A program made the position numbers and the translations under genes. The notes under the pieces are model-generated. The model had not been told where the DNA came from and did no database searches. It saw only the letters and a program-made list of their open reading frames with translations. 64,000 bases of DNA from Roseateles oligotrophus (GTDB lineage Bacteria > Pseudomonadota > Gammaproteobacteria > Burkholderiales > Burkholderiaceae_C), in the NCBI RefSeq assembly GCF_014204525.1, contig NZ_JACHLP010000006.1, positions 228,360 through 292,359 on the forward strand, in the 5' to 3' direction. Shown piece by piece: positions 9,166-17,037 of the stretch. Numbering within the stretch: position 1 is the first letter of the stretch; each line of letters starts with the position of its first letter.

Positions 9166-9924
9166 TCAGGCTTTGCCCTCGTTTTTTGGGAAACGTCGGC
9201 CGATGATTCGCTTGCCGCCGCCGCGGCGCTGGCAAATCCCTTCCTGGCCCAGGCGGGCGATTTCCTCGGCACCCATGGGCGGCAGCAGGGCCGGGCCTTG
9301 CAGGCTCAAGGCCTTCAGGAAGTTCTCGACCGCCGCCTGGCCCACATCCACCAGGTCAAAGGAGCAGGGGTCCATGATCCATTGGTAAAGCAGGCCATCC
9401 ACCAGGGCCACCAGGGTGACGGCGGCCTTGCGGGTGTCCAGCGAGGCGGGCAGCTGGCCCCCTTGAATGGCGTGGTCGAACACGGCCTGGTTGAGGTCGC
9501 GCCACTCGCGGTGGTTGGCCAGCTTGCGTTCCTGCAAGGCCTGCATCTCGCCGCTGAATTCCACTTTTTGCATGGCGATCTCGAACACCCGGCGGGTGCG
9601 CGCGTTATGCATGGTGGTGTAGAAGGCATTGACCAGGCCCCAGCGCAGCTCGACCAGGCTCAGCGGCATGGCTTCCTGTTCCTCGCCGGATTCCGGCGGG
9701 GCCATGCCTTCTTCCAGCGGCATGGTGGCGCGTTCCATCATGGCGTGGAAAAGCTCGGCCTTGTCCTGGAAATGCCAGTAGATGGCGCCCCGGGTGACGC
9801 CGGCGGCCGCCGCAATATCTTGCAGCGAACAGCGGGACACCCCGCGCTGGTGGAAGAGCTGTTCCGCCGCGTCGAGGATGCTCATCCGGGTTTCTTGTGC
9901 TTCCTGTTTGGTTTTTCTGACCAT
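9166..9924 (-). CDS. TetR-family efflux repressor (AcrR/TtgR type)
   Basis: 252-aa TetR repressor. The N-terminal HTH matches the AcrR/TtgR group: SLQDIAAAAGVTRGAIYWHFQDKAELF. The C-terminal ligand domain resembles TetR_C_2 (residues about 80-200). The protein has a longer basic tail than AcrR (about 215 aa). It is divergent from the RND efflux operon, and a palindrome nearly identical in half-site to the E. coli AcrR operator lies in the 195-bp gap. It should repress the pump and itself and be released by hydrophobic or cationic ligands. Confidence 0.92.
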   Translation of the reverse strand: MVRKTKQEAQETRMSILDAAEQLFHQRGVSRCSLQDIAAAAGVTRGAIYWHFQDKAELFHAMMERATMPLEEGMAPPESGEEQEAMPLSLVELRWGLVNAFYTTMHNARTRRVFEIAMQKVEFSGEMQALQERKLANHREWRDLNQAVFDHAIQGGQLPASLDTRKAAVTLVALVDGLLYQWIMDPCSFDLVDVGQAAVENFLKALSLQGPALLPPMGAEEIARLGQEGICQRRGGGKRIIGRRFPKNEGKA

Positions 9925-9950
9925 GGTGGTTCATTTTACCCAGCCTTAAC

Positions 9951-9972
9951 ATACATACAAGAATGTATGTAT
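9951..9972. promoter_or_regulatory. AcrR-like operator palindrome
   Basis: ATACATAC (9951-9958) and GTATGTAT (9965-9972) form a perfect 8-bp inverted repeat with a 6-bp centre. The half-site TACATACA...TGTATGTA is the one known for E. coli AcrR, with a shorter centre here. It begins 27 bp upstream of the repressor start and precedes the pump genes, so it can control both directions. Confidence 0.8.
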
Positions 9973-10119
9973 ATACTGCCGGGCAGATTCATTCGCAACA
10001 TCCCCCCATATTCAAAGCTTTCGCCGGCTTGCGGTGAGGGCTTGAGCCAAAGCAAGATGCCCGAGAGCCTCTCTCATTCCAAAGAATCGACCCACTCCAG
10101 CCCAGCGAGCGCGTTCAGC

Positions 10120-11370
10120 ATGAAATCGAAACCCAATTCCACCTCTCCTTCTCTGGGTGCGGGCGCGCGTGCGCTCTATCTCGTCCCCTTGGTGATCGCC
10201 GTGGCAGCGGCCCTGACGGCCTGCGGCGGCGGCGACAAGGCCGGTGCCGGCGGCGGGGCCCCGGGCGGCATGCCGCCCCCGCCCCAGGTGGGCGTGCTCA
10301 AGGCCGAGTTGCAGCCGGTCGGCCTGCAGACCGAGTTGCCTGGCCGGGTGGAGGCCCAGCGCACGGCCCAGGTGCGCGCGCGGGTCAATGGCGTGGTGCT
10401 CAAGCGCTTGTTCACCGAAGGTGCCGAGGTCAAGGCCGGCCAGCTGCTGTTCCAGATCGATCCGGCGCCCTACCAGGCCGCGCTGGACAGCGCCCAGGCC
10501 ACGCTGATCAAGGCCCAGGCCAATCTGGCCCAGGCCTCGGCCCAGGCCGAACGCAACAAGCCCCTGGTCGATGGCAAGGCCATCAGCCAGCAGGAATACA
10601 TTGCCTCCGTGGCGGCGGCCAAGGCGGCCGAAGCCGATGTGGCCGCCGCCAAGGCGGCCATCAAGACGGCCAAGCTGAGCCTGGATTACGCGGCGGTCAG
10701 CGCGCCGATCTCCGGCCGCATCGGCCGCGCCCTGGTGACCGAGGGCGCCCTGGTCAGCGCCGCCGAGGCCACCCAGCTGGCCCTGATCCAGCAGACCGGC
10801 AGCGTCTACGTCAACTTCACCCAGAGCGCCAACGAGGTGCAACAGCTGCGCCGTGCCCTGAACTCCGGCAAGCTGCGCTCGGCCGGCGAGCAGGCCGCCC
10901 AGGTCCGCATCGTGCTGGACGATGGCAGCGAGCTGGCCAAGCCCGGCAAGCTCTTGTTCACCGATCTGAGCGTGGATGCCAGCTCCGGCCAGGTCACGCT
11001 GCGCGCCGAGCTGCCCAACCCCGGCCAGCAATTGCTGCCCGGCCAGTATGTGCGGGTGCGCTTGAGCCAGGGCGAGCTGCCCGCGGGCATCTTGCTGCCG
11101 CAGCAAGCCGTCAAGCGCAGCAATCAGGGTGATTCCGTCCTGTTGGTGGGGCCGGACAACAAGCCGGTGCCGCGCATGGTCAAGGTCGATCACGCCCAGG
11201 GCAATCAATGGGTGGTGCTGGACGGCCTGAAGCCGGGTGAGCAAGTCATCGTGGACGGTTTCCAGAAAATGTTTGTGCCCGGTGCGCCGGTATCGCCGGT
11301 GCCTTGGTCGCCGGCCGCGGCCGCTGCTCCCGCCCCCGTCGCGTCGGCCGCCAGCGGCGCCGCTCGTTAA
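10120..11370 (+). CDS. RND efflux periplasmic adaptor lipoprotein (AcrA/MexA type)
   Basis: 416-aa membrane-fusion protein linking inner-membrane pump and outer-membrane channel. The lipobox LTAC puts the lipid-carrying cysteine at residue 35, followed by a Gly/Pro-rich linker. Barrel-sandwich halves (VRARVNGVVLKRLFTEGAEVKAGQLLFQID and SAPISGRIGRALVTEGALVS) flank an alanine-rich coiled-coil hairpin at about residues 110-190. Beta-barrel and membrane-proximal domains complete it. ATG 10120 gives a proper signal; an in-frame ATG at 10057 would bury it. It is the first gene of the adaptor-pump-channel operon. Confidence 0.92.
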   Translation: MKSKPNSTSPSLGAGARALYLVPLVIAVAAALTACGGGDKAGAGGGAPGGMPPPPQVGVLKAELQPVGLQTELPGRVEAQRTAQVRARVNGVVLKRLFTEGAEVKAGQLLFQIDPAPYQAALDSAQATLIKAQANLAQASAQAERNKPLVDGKAISQQEYIASVAAAKAAEADVAAAKAAIKTAKLSLDYAAVSAPISGRIGRALVTEGALVSAAEATQLALIQQTGSVYVNFTQSANEVQQLRRALNSGKLRSAGEQAAQVRIVLDDGSELAKPGKLLFTDLSVDASSGQVTLRAELPNPGQQLLPGQYVRVRLSQGELPAGILLPQQAVKRSNQGDSVLLVGPDNKPVPRMVKVDHAQGNQWVVLDGLKPGEQVIVDGFQKMFVPGAPVSPVPWSPAAAAAPAPVASAASGAAR

Positions 11371-11385
11371 CAGAGGCCTGACACC

Positions 11386-14300
11386 ATGTCGCGTTTCTTT
11401 ATCGACCGACCCATCTTCGCCTGGGTCATCGCCCTGTTCATCCTGGTCTTCGGTGCCGTCGCGGTCGCCAATCTGCCGGTCTCGCAATACCCCAAGGTGG
11501 CGCCGCCCTCCCTGGTCTTGAGCGTGGCCTATCCCGGTGCCTCGGCCAAGACCCTGGATGAAAGCGTCATCTCGGTCATCGAACAGGAGCTCAATGGCTC
11601 GCCCGGCCTGGCCTATATGGAGTCCGTCTCCCAGGCCAATGGCACGGGCGCCATCACCGTCACCTTCGAGCCCGGCACGAATATCGAGTTGGCCCAGGTG
11701 GATGTGCAGAACCGCCTGTCCCGCGCCACGCCGCGCCTGCCCGCTGCGGTGACGCAGCAGGGTGTGCGGGTGGACAAGGCGCAGAACAACTTCCTCTTGT
11801 TCGTGACCCTGTCCAGCAAGGACGGCTCCAAGGACCCGGTGGCCCTGGGTGACTACGCCGCCCGCGCCATCGTGCCCGAGTTGCAGCGCATCCCCGGCAT
11901 CGGCCAGGCCCAGCTCTTCGGCACCGAGCGTGCCATGCGCATCTGGCTGGATCCGGCCAAGCTCTTGAGCTTTCAGCTGAGCCCGGCCGAGGTGAATGCG
12001 GCCATCCGCAATCAGAATGCCTTGACGCCGGCCGGCGTGATCGGCGACCTGCCCAATCTGAGCAGCCAGACCATGTCGGCCACCGTGGTGGTCAACGGCC
12101 AGCTGGAGAGCACCGAGCAGTTCAAGAACATCGTGCTGCGCGCCCATGCCGACGGCTCCACCGTGCGCCTGAAGGATGTGGCCCGCGTCGAGCTGGGCGG
12201 CCAGAGCTACGGCACCTACTCGCGCCTGAACGGCCAACCCTCTACCGGCATCGGCATCCAGCTCTCGCCCAGCGGCAATGCGCTGGCGGCGGCCGGCGCC
12301 GTCAAGGCCCGCATGGCCGAGCTGCAGCGTTTCTTCCCGGAAGGCGTGGTCTACCAGATCCCTTACGACTCCTCCAAGTTCGTCAAGGTCTCCATCACCC
12401 AGGTGGTGGAGACGCTGATCGAGGCCATCGTGCTGGTGTTCCTGGTGATGTTCCTGTTCCTGCAGAACTGGCGCTACACCCTGATCCCCACCCTGGTCGT
12501 GCCCATCGCCTTGCTGGGCACGTTTGCGGCCATGCTGGCTCTGGGCTTTTCGATCAATGTGCTGACGCTGTTCGGCATGGTGCTGGCCATCGGCATCCTG
12601 GTGGACGACGCCATCGTGGTGGTGGAGAACGTCGAGCGCATCATGAGCGAGGAGGGCTTGTCGCCGCTGGAAGCCACCCGCAAGGCGATGACGCAGATCT
12701 CCGGCGCCATCATCGGCATCACCGTGGTGCTGGTCTCGGTCTTCGTGCCCATGGCCTTCTTCGCCGGCTCGGTGGGCAATATCTATCGCCAGTTCTCGCT
12801 GGCCATGGTGGCGTCCATGCTGCTGTCGGCCCTGATGGCGCTGACCCTGACCCCGGCCCTGTGCGCCACCCTGCTCAAGCCCGTCGAGGCCGGCCACCAT
12901 GTCGAGAAGAAGGGCTTCTTCGGCTGGTTCAACCGCGGCTTTGCCCGCACCGCCAAGGGGTATGAAGGCTGGGTCGCCAAGCTGCTGCGTCGCAGCGGCC
13001 GCATGCTGCTGGTCTACGGCGTGGTGCTGGCCGTGGTGGGCCTGCTGTATGTGCGCATGCCCACCTCCTTCCTGCCCAATGAAGACCAGGGTTATCTGAT
13101 CGTCAATGTGCAGCTGCCGCCGGGTGCCACGGCCAACCGCACCGAGGCCGCCGTCAAGCATGTGGAAGACTTCATGCTCAAGCAACCCGAGGTCGAGGCC
13201 ACCATCGGCGTGATCGGTTTCTCCTTCTCCGGCCAAGGCCAGAATGCCGCCCTGGTGTTCGTGCCCCTGAAGCCCTGGGAGGAGCGGGTCGGCCCGCAGC
13301 ACAGCGCCAGCGCCCTGGCCGGCCGCGCCTTCGGCGCCATGATGGGCCAGGTGCGCGACGCCTTCATCTACCCGCTGAGCCCGCCGCCCATCCCCGAACT
13401 GGGCAATGCCACCGGCTTCGCCCTGCGCCTGCAGGACCGCGCCAATCTGGGCCATGAGGCCTTGCTGAACGCCCGCAATCAGATGATGGGCATGGCCAGC
13501 CAGAACAAGAAGATCGTGGGCATGCGCCCCGATGGCCTGGAGGACGCTCCGCAGCTGCAGATCGACATCGACCGCGACAAGGCCAATGCCCTGGGCGTGT
13601 CTTACGAGACGATCGCCAATGTGATTGGCACCTCGCTGGGTTCGGCCTATGTCAATGACTTCCCTAACGGCGGCCGTCTGCAGCGCGTGATGGTGCAGGC
13701 CGATGCCGCGGCGCGCATGCAGCCCGAGGACATACTGCGCCTGAACGCCGTCAATGCCCAGGGCAAGAACGTGCCGCTGTCGGCCTTTGCCAGCACCCAT
13801 TGGATCACCGGCCAGACCCAGGCCGTGCGCTACAACGGCTACCCGGCCATGCGTCTGGCGGGCGACGCCGCCCCCGGCGCGTCCACCGGTGACGTGATGA
13901 AGGAGCTGGAACAGATGGCCAAGCAGCTGCCTGCCGGCATTGGCTTTGAATGGACCGGCTTGTCGCGCGAAGAAAAGCTCTCGGGCTCGCAGGCGATGAT
14001 TCTGCTGGCCTTCTCGCTGCTGGCCGTCTTCCTGTGCCTGGCCGCGCTGTACGAGAGCTGGTCCATCCCGTTGTCGGTGCTGCTGGTGGTGCCGCTGGGC
14101 ATCCTGGGTGCCTTGCTGGGCATGACCTTGCGCGGCATGCCCAACGATGTGTACTTCAAGGTGGGCCTGATCACGGTGATCGGCTTGTCGGCCAAGAACG
14201 CGATTCTGATCATCGAGTTCGCCAAAGACCTGCAGCAAGAGGGCAAGGGCTTGGTGGAGTCCATTCTCGAGGCCTGTCATCTGCGCTTCCGCCCCATCAT

Positions 14301-14550
14301 CATGACCTCGATGGCCTTCATTCTGGGCGTGCTGCCGCTGTACTTCTCCACCGGCGCCGGCTCGGCCAGCCAGCGCGCCATCGGCACCGGCGTGCTGTCG
14401 GGCATGTTGTCCGCGACCGTGCTGGCCGTCTTGTTTGTGCCGGTGTTCTTCTACGTGGTCCGGCGTATCTTCAAGGGCGCGCCTGGCAAGGCCAGTCACC
14501 GACAAATCGGCAGCCCCGCTCCGACAGCGCCTCGTCCGGAGGCTCATTGA
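11386..14550 (+). CDS. RND multidrug efflux pump, inner-membrane subunit (AcrB/MexB type)
   Basis: 1054-aa HAE1-family proton-driven transporter with 12 membrane helices and two large periplasmic loops. It begins MSRFFIDRPIFAWVIALFI, the family hallmark. The proton-relay aspartates are Asp407/Asp408 (GILVDDAIVVVEN), the same numbers as in E. coli AcrB, and Lys937 in GLSAKNAIL completes the relay. Length matches AcrB (1049 aa). It starts 15 bp after the adaptor and is followed one base later by the channel gene, so the three are one transcript. Expected substrates are diverse hydrophobic drugs and solvents. Confidence 0.95.
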   Translation: MSRFFIDRPIFAWVIALFILVFGAVAVANLPVSQYPKVAPPSLVLSVAYPGASAKTLDESVISVIEQELNGSPGLAYMESVSQANGTGAITVTFEPGTNIELAQVDVQNRLSRATPRLPAAVTQQGVRVDKAQNNFLLFVTLSSKDGSKDPVALGDYAARAIVPELQRIPGIGQAQLFGTERAMRIWLDPAKLLSFQLSPAEVNAAIRNQNALTPAGVIGDLPNLSSQTMSATVVVNGQLESTEQFKNIVLRAHADGSTVRLKDVARVELGGQSYGTYSRLNGQPSTGIGIQLSPSGNALAAAGAVKARMAELQRFFPEGVVYQIPYDSSKFVKVSITQVVETLIEAIVLVFLVMFLFLQNWRYTLIPTLVVPIALLGTFAAMLALGFSINVLTLFGMVLAIGILVDDAIVVVENVERIMSEEGLSPLEATRKAMTQISGAIIGITVVLVSVFVPMAFFAGSVGNIYRQFSLAMVASMLLSALMALTLTPALCATLLKPVEAGHHVEKKGFFGWFNRGFARTAKGYEGWVAKLLRRSGRMLLVYGVVLAVVGLLYVRMPTSFLPNEDQGYLIVNVQLPPGATANRTEAAVKHVEDFMLKQPEVEATIGVIGFSFSGQGQNAALVFVPLKPWEERVGPQHSASALAGRAFGAMMGQVRDAFIYPLSPPPIPELGNATGFALRLQDRANLGHEALLNARNQMMGMASQNKKIVGMRPDGLEDAPQLQIDIDRDKANALGVSYETIANVIGTSLGSAYVNDFPNGGRLQRVMVQADAAARMQPEDILRLNAVNAQGKNVPLSAFASTHWITGQTQAVRYNGYPAMRLAGDAAPGASTGDVMKELEQMAKQLPAGIGFEWTGLSREEKLSGSQAMILLAFSLLAVFLCLAALYESWSIPLSVLLVVPLGILGALLGMTLRGMPNDVYFKVGLITVIGLSAKNAILIIEFAKDLQQEGKGLVESILEACHLRFRPIIMTSMAFILGVLPLYFSTGAGSASQRAIGTGVLSGMLSATVLAVLFVPVFFYVVRRIFKGAPGKASHRQIGSPAPTAPRPEAH

Positions 14551-14551
14551 T

Positions 14552-15967
14552 ATGAAACAGCGATTCCCTTTGCAAGCCCTGGCCGCTGCGGCCTCACTAT
14601 TGCTGCTGAGTGCCTGTGGCGCCCTGGCGCCCAAGAACGAGCGGCCCGCCGCGCCGGTGGCGCAGGCTTGGCCGGTCAGCCCTGCCGTGGCTGCCGGCGC
14701 CCAAGGCCAGGCGGCAGCCGAGCTGCCCTGGCAGAGTTTCTACGGCCAGGATGCCCGCCTGCGCGAGCTGATCAAGCTGGCGCTGGAGAACAACCGCGAC
14801 CTGCGCGTGGCTCTGCTCAATGTGGAGCAGGCGCGTGCCCTGGCGCGGGTGGCCGATGCTGCCCGTCTGCCCACGGTCGGTGTCGGCCTGGCCGCCAGCC
14901 GCCAGCCCGATAGCACGGGCAAGTCGGTGAACAACTACCAGGCCGGCTTGCAGATCACGTCTTACGAGATCGATCTGTTCGGCCGCGTGAAGAACCAGAG
15001 CGATGCGGCCATGGCCCGCTACCTGGCCACGGCCGAGGGCGGGCGCGCGGCGCAGATCTCGCTGGTCTCGGGCCTGGCCTCGGCCTATCTGGCCTGGGTG
15101 GCCGATGGCGAGATGGTCAAGCTCGGCGAGGGCACGCTGGCCACGCGCGCCGAGAGCCTGCGCCTGATCCGCCTGAAATACGAGGCAGGTGCGGCGTCCG
15201 CCCTGGATCTGGCGGCGGCCGAATCTGCCCATGCCGCCGGCTTGGCCGCCCTGGCCCAGGCCAGGCGCGCACAGGCCCAGGATGAAAACGCGCTGGCCTT
15301 GCTGCTGGGCCAGCCCCTGCCTGCGGCTTTGCCGGCCGGCCGGAATCTGGCGGCGCAAAGCCTGGCCGATGTGCCGGCCGGCCTGCCTTCCGAAGTGCTG
15401 GTGAACCGCCCCGACGTCCTGCAGGCCGAAGCCCAGCTGATGGCGGCCAATGCCAATATCGGCGCGGCGCGCGCGGCCTTCTTCCCCAGCATCTTGCTGA
15501 CCAGCAATTTCGGCACGGCCAGCTCGGCTTTGTCGGACTTGTTCAAGAACTCGGTCTGGACGCTGTCGGGCCAGGCGCTGCTGCCCATCTTTGACGCGGG
15601 TCGCAATCGGGCCAATCTGGACGCGGCCAAGGCGGCGCAAGGCATTGCCCTGGCCCAGTACGAGAAGGCGGTGCAGCAGGCCTTCCGCGAGGTGGCCGAT
15701 GGTCTGGCCGGCCGCGCCACCTTCACCGAGCAGTTGCAGGCGCAAGCCGCCCAGACCCGGGCCGAGAACGAGCGCCTGCGCCTGGTCGATCTGCGCTACA
15801 ACAACGGCGCGTCCAGCAGCCTGGAGTTGCTGGATGCCCAACGCGCCAGCTTTGCGGCCGAGCAGGCCTTGGTGCAGGTCCGCCTGGCGGCCCTGCTCAA
15901 CGGCGTTAATCTCTACAAGGCCTTGGGTGGCGGTGTGGAGCTCAAGGCTGCGGACGGCAAGAGCTGA
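14552..15967 (+). CDS. NodT/OprM-family outer-membrane efflux lipoprotein
   Basis: 471-aa outer-membrane channel of the tripartite pump. Signal with lipobox LLSAC, lipidated Cys22. Two TolC-like repeats follow; the second-half signature PSEVLVNRPDVLQAEAQL and the end motif LVDLRYNNGASSSLELLDAQR are typical of NodT/OprM. The start at 14552 follows a GGAGG site (about 14537-14541) lying inside the end of the pump gene. A strong hairpin terminator follows the stop. Confidence 0.94.
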   Translation: MKQRFPLQALAAAASLLLLSACGALAPKNERPAAPVAQAWPVSPAVAAGAQGQAAAELPWQSFYGQDARLRELIKLALENNRDLRVALLNVEQARALARVADAARLPTVGVGLAASRQPDSTGKSVNNYQAGLQITSYEIDLFGRVKNQSDAAMARYLATAEGGRAAQISLVSGLASAYLAWVADGEMVKLGEGTLATRAESLRLIRLKYEAGAASALDLAAAESAHAAGLAALAQARRAQAQDENALALLLGQPLPAALPAGRNLAAQSLADVPAGLPSEVLVNRPDVLQAEAQLMAANANIGAARAAFFPSILLTSNFGTASSALSDLFKNSVWTLSGQALLPIFDAGRNRANLDAAKAAQGIALAQYEKAVQQAFREVADGLAGRATFTEQLQAQAAQTRAENERLRLVDLRYNNGASSSLELLDAQRASFAAEQALVQVRLAALLNGVNLYKALGGGVELKAADGKS

Positions 15968-15992
15968 GGCAGAGTATTTGATGGAATGTGAA

Positions 15993-16013
15993 AAGGGCGC
16001 CTCTGGCGCCCTT
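15993..16013 (+). terminator. Intrinsic terminator of the RND operon
   Basis: A perfect 9-bp stem AAGGGCGCC / GGCGCCCTT with a TCT loop, followed by a pyrimidine-rich tail (CTTCTT). It begins 26 bp after the channel gene stop. Confidence 0.8.
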
Positions 16014-16040
16014 CTTCTTGGGTGATGGCCGGGCGATCGA

Positions 16041-16262
16041 TCAGTGCAGCGCGTTGATCCAGGCCAGGCCTTGGTCCGTGGCATAGCGCAGGGCGGCACG
16101 CTGGGTCGGGAAGCGGCGGGTGAAGCGCATCACGCGGTCGTGACTGGCCTGGCCGATGCCTGAGCGTATGGAAACCGCGGCCGCAAAGCTGCCGTCGTCT
16201 TGGGTTTTGATGATGGGTGAGACAAGATATTTGCCCACCTCAATGCTTGTTTTCTTATGCAT
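16041..16262 (-). CDS. Hypothetical small protein, 73 aa
   Basis: Small basic soluble protein, beginning MHKKTSIEVGKYLVSP and containing ASHDRVMRFTRRFPTQRAALRYATDQGL. Similar short proteins occur widely in Burkholderiales with no assigned role; I recall the type but no function. ATG 16262 was preferred over an upstream in-frame ATG at 16328 because the extra residues look non-coding. Convergent with the RND operon across its terminator. Confidence 0.6.
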   Translation of the reverse strand: MHKKTSIEVGKYLVSPIIKTQDDGSFAAAVSIRSGIGQASHDRVMRFTRRFPTQRAALRYATDQGLAWINALH

Positions 16263-16458
16263 TTGTAGAGAGAGGTGTGCACCCGAACCGAGGGTTCCGA
16301 TGCGAATTGGCGAAGGGATTGGCAGCATGGCGGCTGCAGCGGTCCGTGAGTCTTCGAGGCCTCGAACGGACGGGACATGGCTTGGGGGGCCAGTGCTTTC
16401 AATACTTCCTAGCTTGCCTTTGTTCTTGGGGGTCTGGGCAGGGCAAGGAAGTCAAACA

Positions 16459-16478
16459 AAGCACCCCGGAGGGTGCTT
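16459..16478 (-). terminator. Terminator of the cold shock gene
   Basis: Read on the minus strand, an 8-bp perfect stem AAGCACCC / GGGTGCTT with a 4-base loop is followed by TTGTTTG. It lies about 90 bp after the cold shock protein stop. The rest of the interval 16263-16565 shows no convincing gene. Confidence 0.65.
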
Positions 16479-16565
16479 CTCGCCGAAGGCCGGCCAACGC
16501 TCACGCGTCAGCTGAGGCTTCGGGTTTGGGCAGAGCGCTCTTGCGACCGCGCTGCCCGGCGCAAA

Positions 16566-16781
16566 TTACAGTGCGCGGATGTTCGAAGCTTGCAGACCCT
16601 TGGGGCCTTGCTTGACTTCGAATTCAACCTTTTGGTTTTCGGCCAGGGTGCGGAAGCCGCCGTTGTTGCGGATTTCGCTGTGGTGGGCGAACAGGTCCTT
16701 GGAGCCGTCTTCAGGCGTGATGAAGCCGAAGCCCTTGCCGTCGTCGAACCATTTCACGGTGCCGGTTTGCAATGTCGTCAT
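16566..16781 (-). CDS. CspA-family cold shock protein
   Basis: 71-aa single cold-shock domain that binds single-stranded nucleic acid and acts as an RNA chaperone. RNP1 is KGFGFI; RNP2 is DLFAHHSEI, a slight variant of the usual VFVHHSAI. Full family length. ATG 16781 gives the canonical [12 protein letters not shown] start. A leader of more than 100 bp without a coding sequence lies upstream, as is common for cold-shock mRNAs whose 5' ends fold thermally. Confidence 0.95.
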   Translation of the reverse strand: MTTLQTGTVKWFDDGKGFGFITPEDGSKDLFAHHSEIRNNGGFRTLAENQKVEFEVKQGPKGLQASNIRAL

Positions 16782-17037
16782 GATTGTTCCTTTTTGAACG
16801 AATAAAAAAACCACCTCGCGGCCAAAGACCAGCGAGGACAGAAACACTCAAGAACAGTCAAACGGGGAGTTGAAACTGAAGCGAGCCCTGGTGCGGCAAT
16901 GGATGCGCCGAGGGGCTGCAGATCGAAGACCTTGAAGAAACGGTCTTGTGCGTATCTATGCGGCCAAGTCTAACACAGGCGGGTGATGCCGCCTAATTCA
17001 TTCCTTGTCTTGGGTCAAGAGCTGAGCGCGTCGAGTT

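Noticed and set aside
6754..10119. Open plus-strand frame running through the YgiQ gene into the efflux adaptor
   Set aside because: The part before 10120 is antisense to YgiQ and the TetR gene and has shadow composition; only the adaptor part is real.
10012..14634. 1540-codon open frame antisense to the RND efflux operon
   Set aside because: Low-complexity His/Gln/Gly-rich translation with no family resemblance; a shadow caused by high GC and third-position bias of the real genes.
16782..17037. Possible small gene in the cold-shock leader
   Set aside because: No frame with a start, ribosome site and sensible composition; better explained as a long 5' leader and promoter of the cold shock gene.
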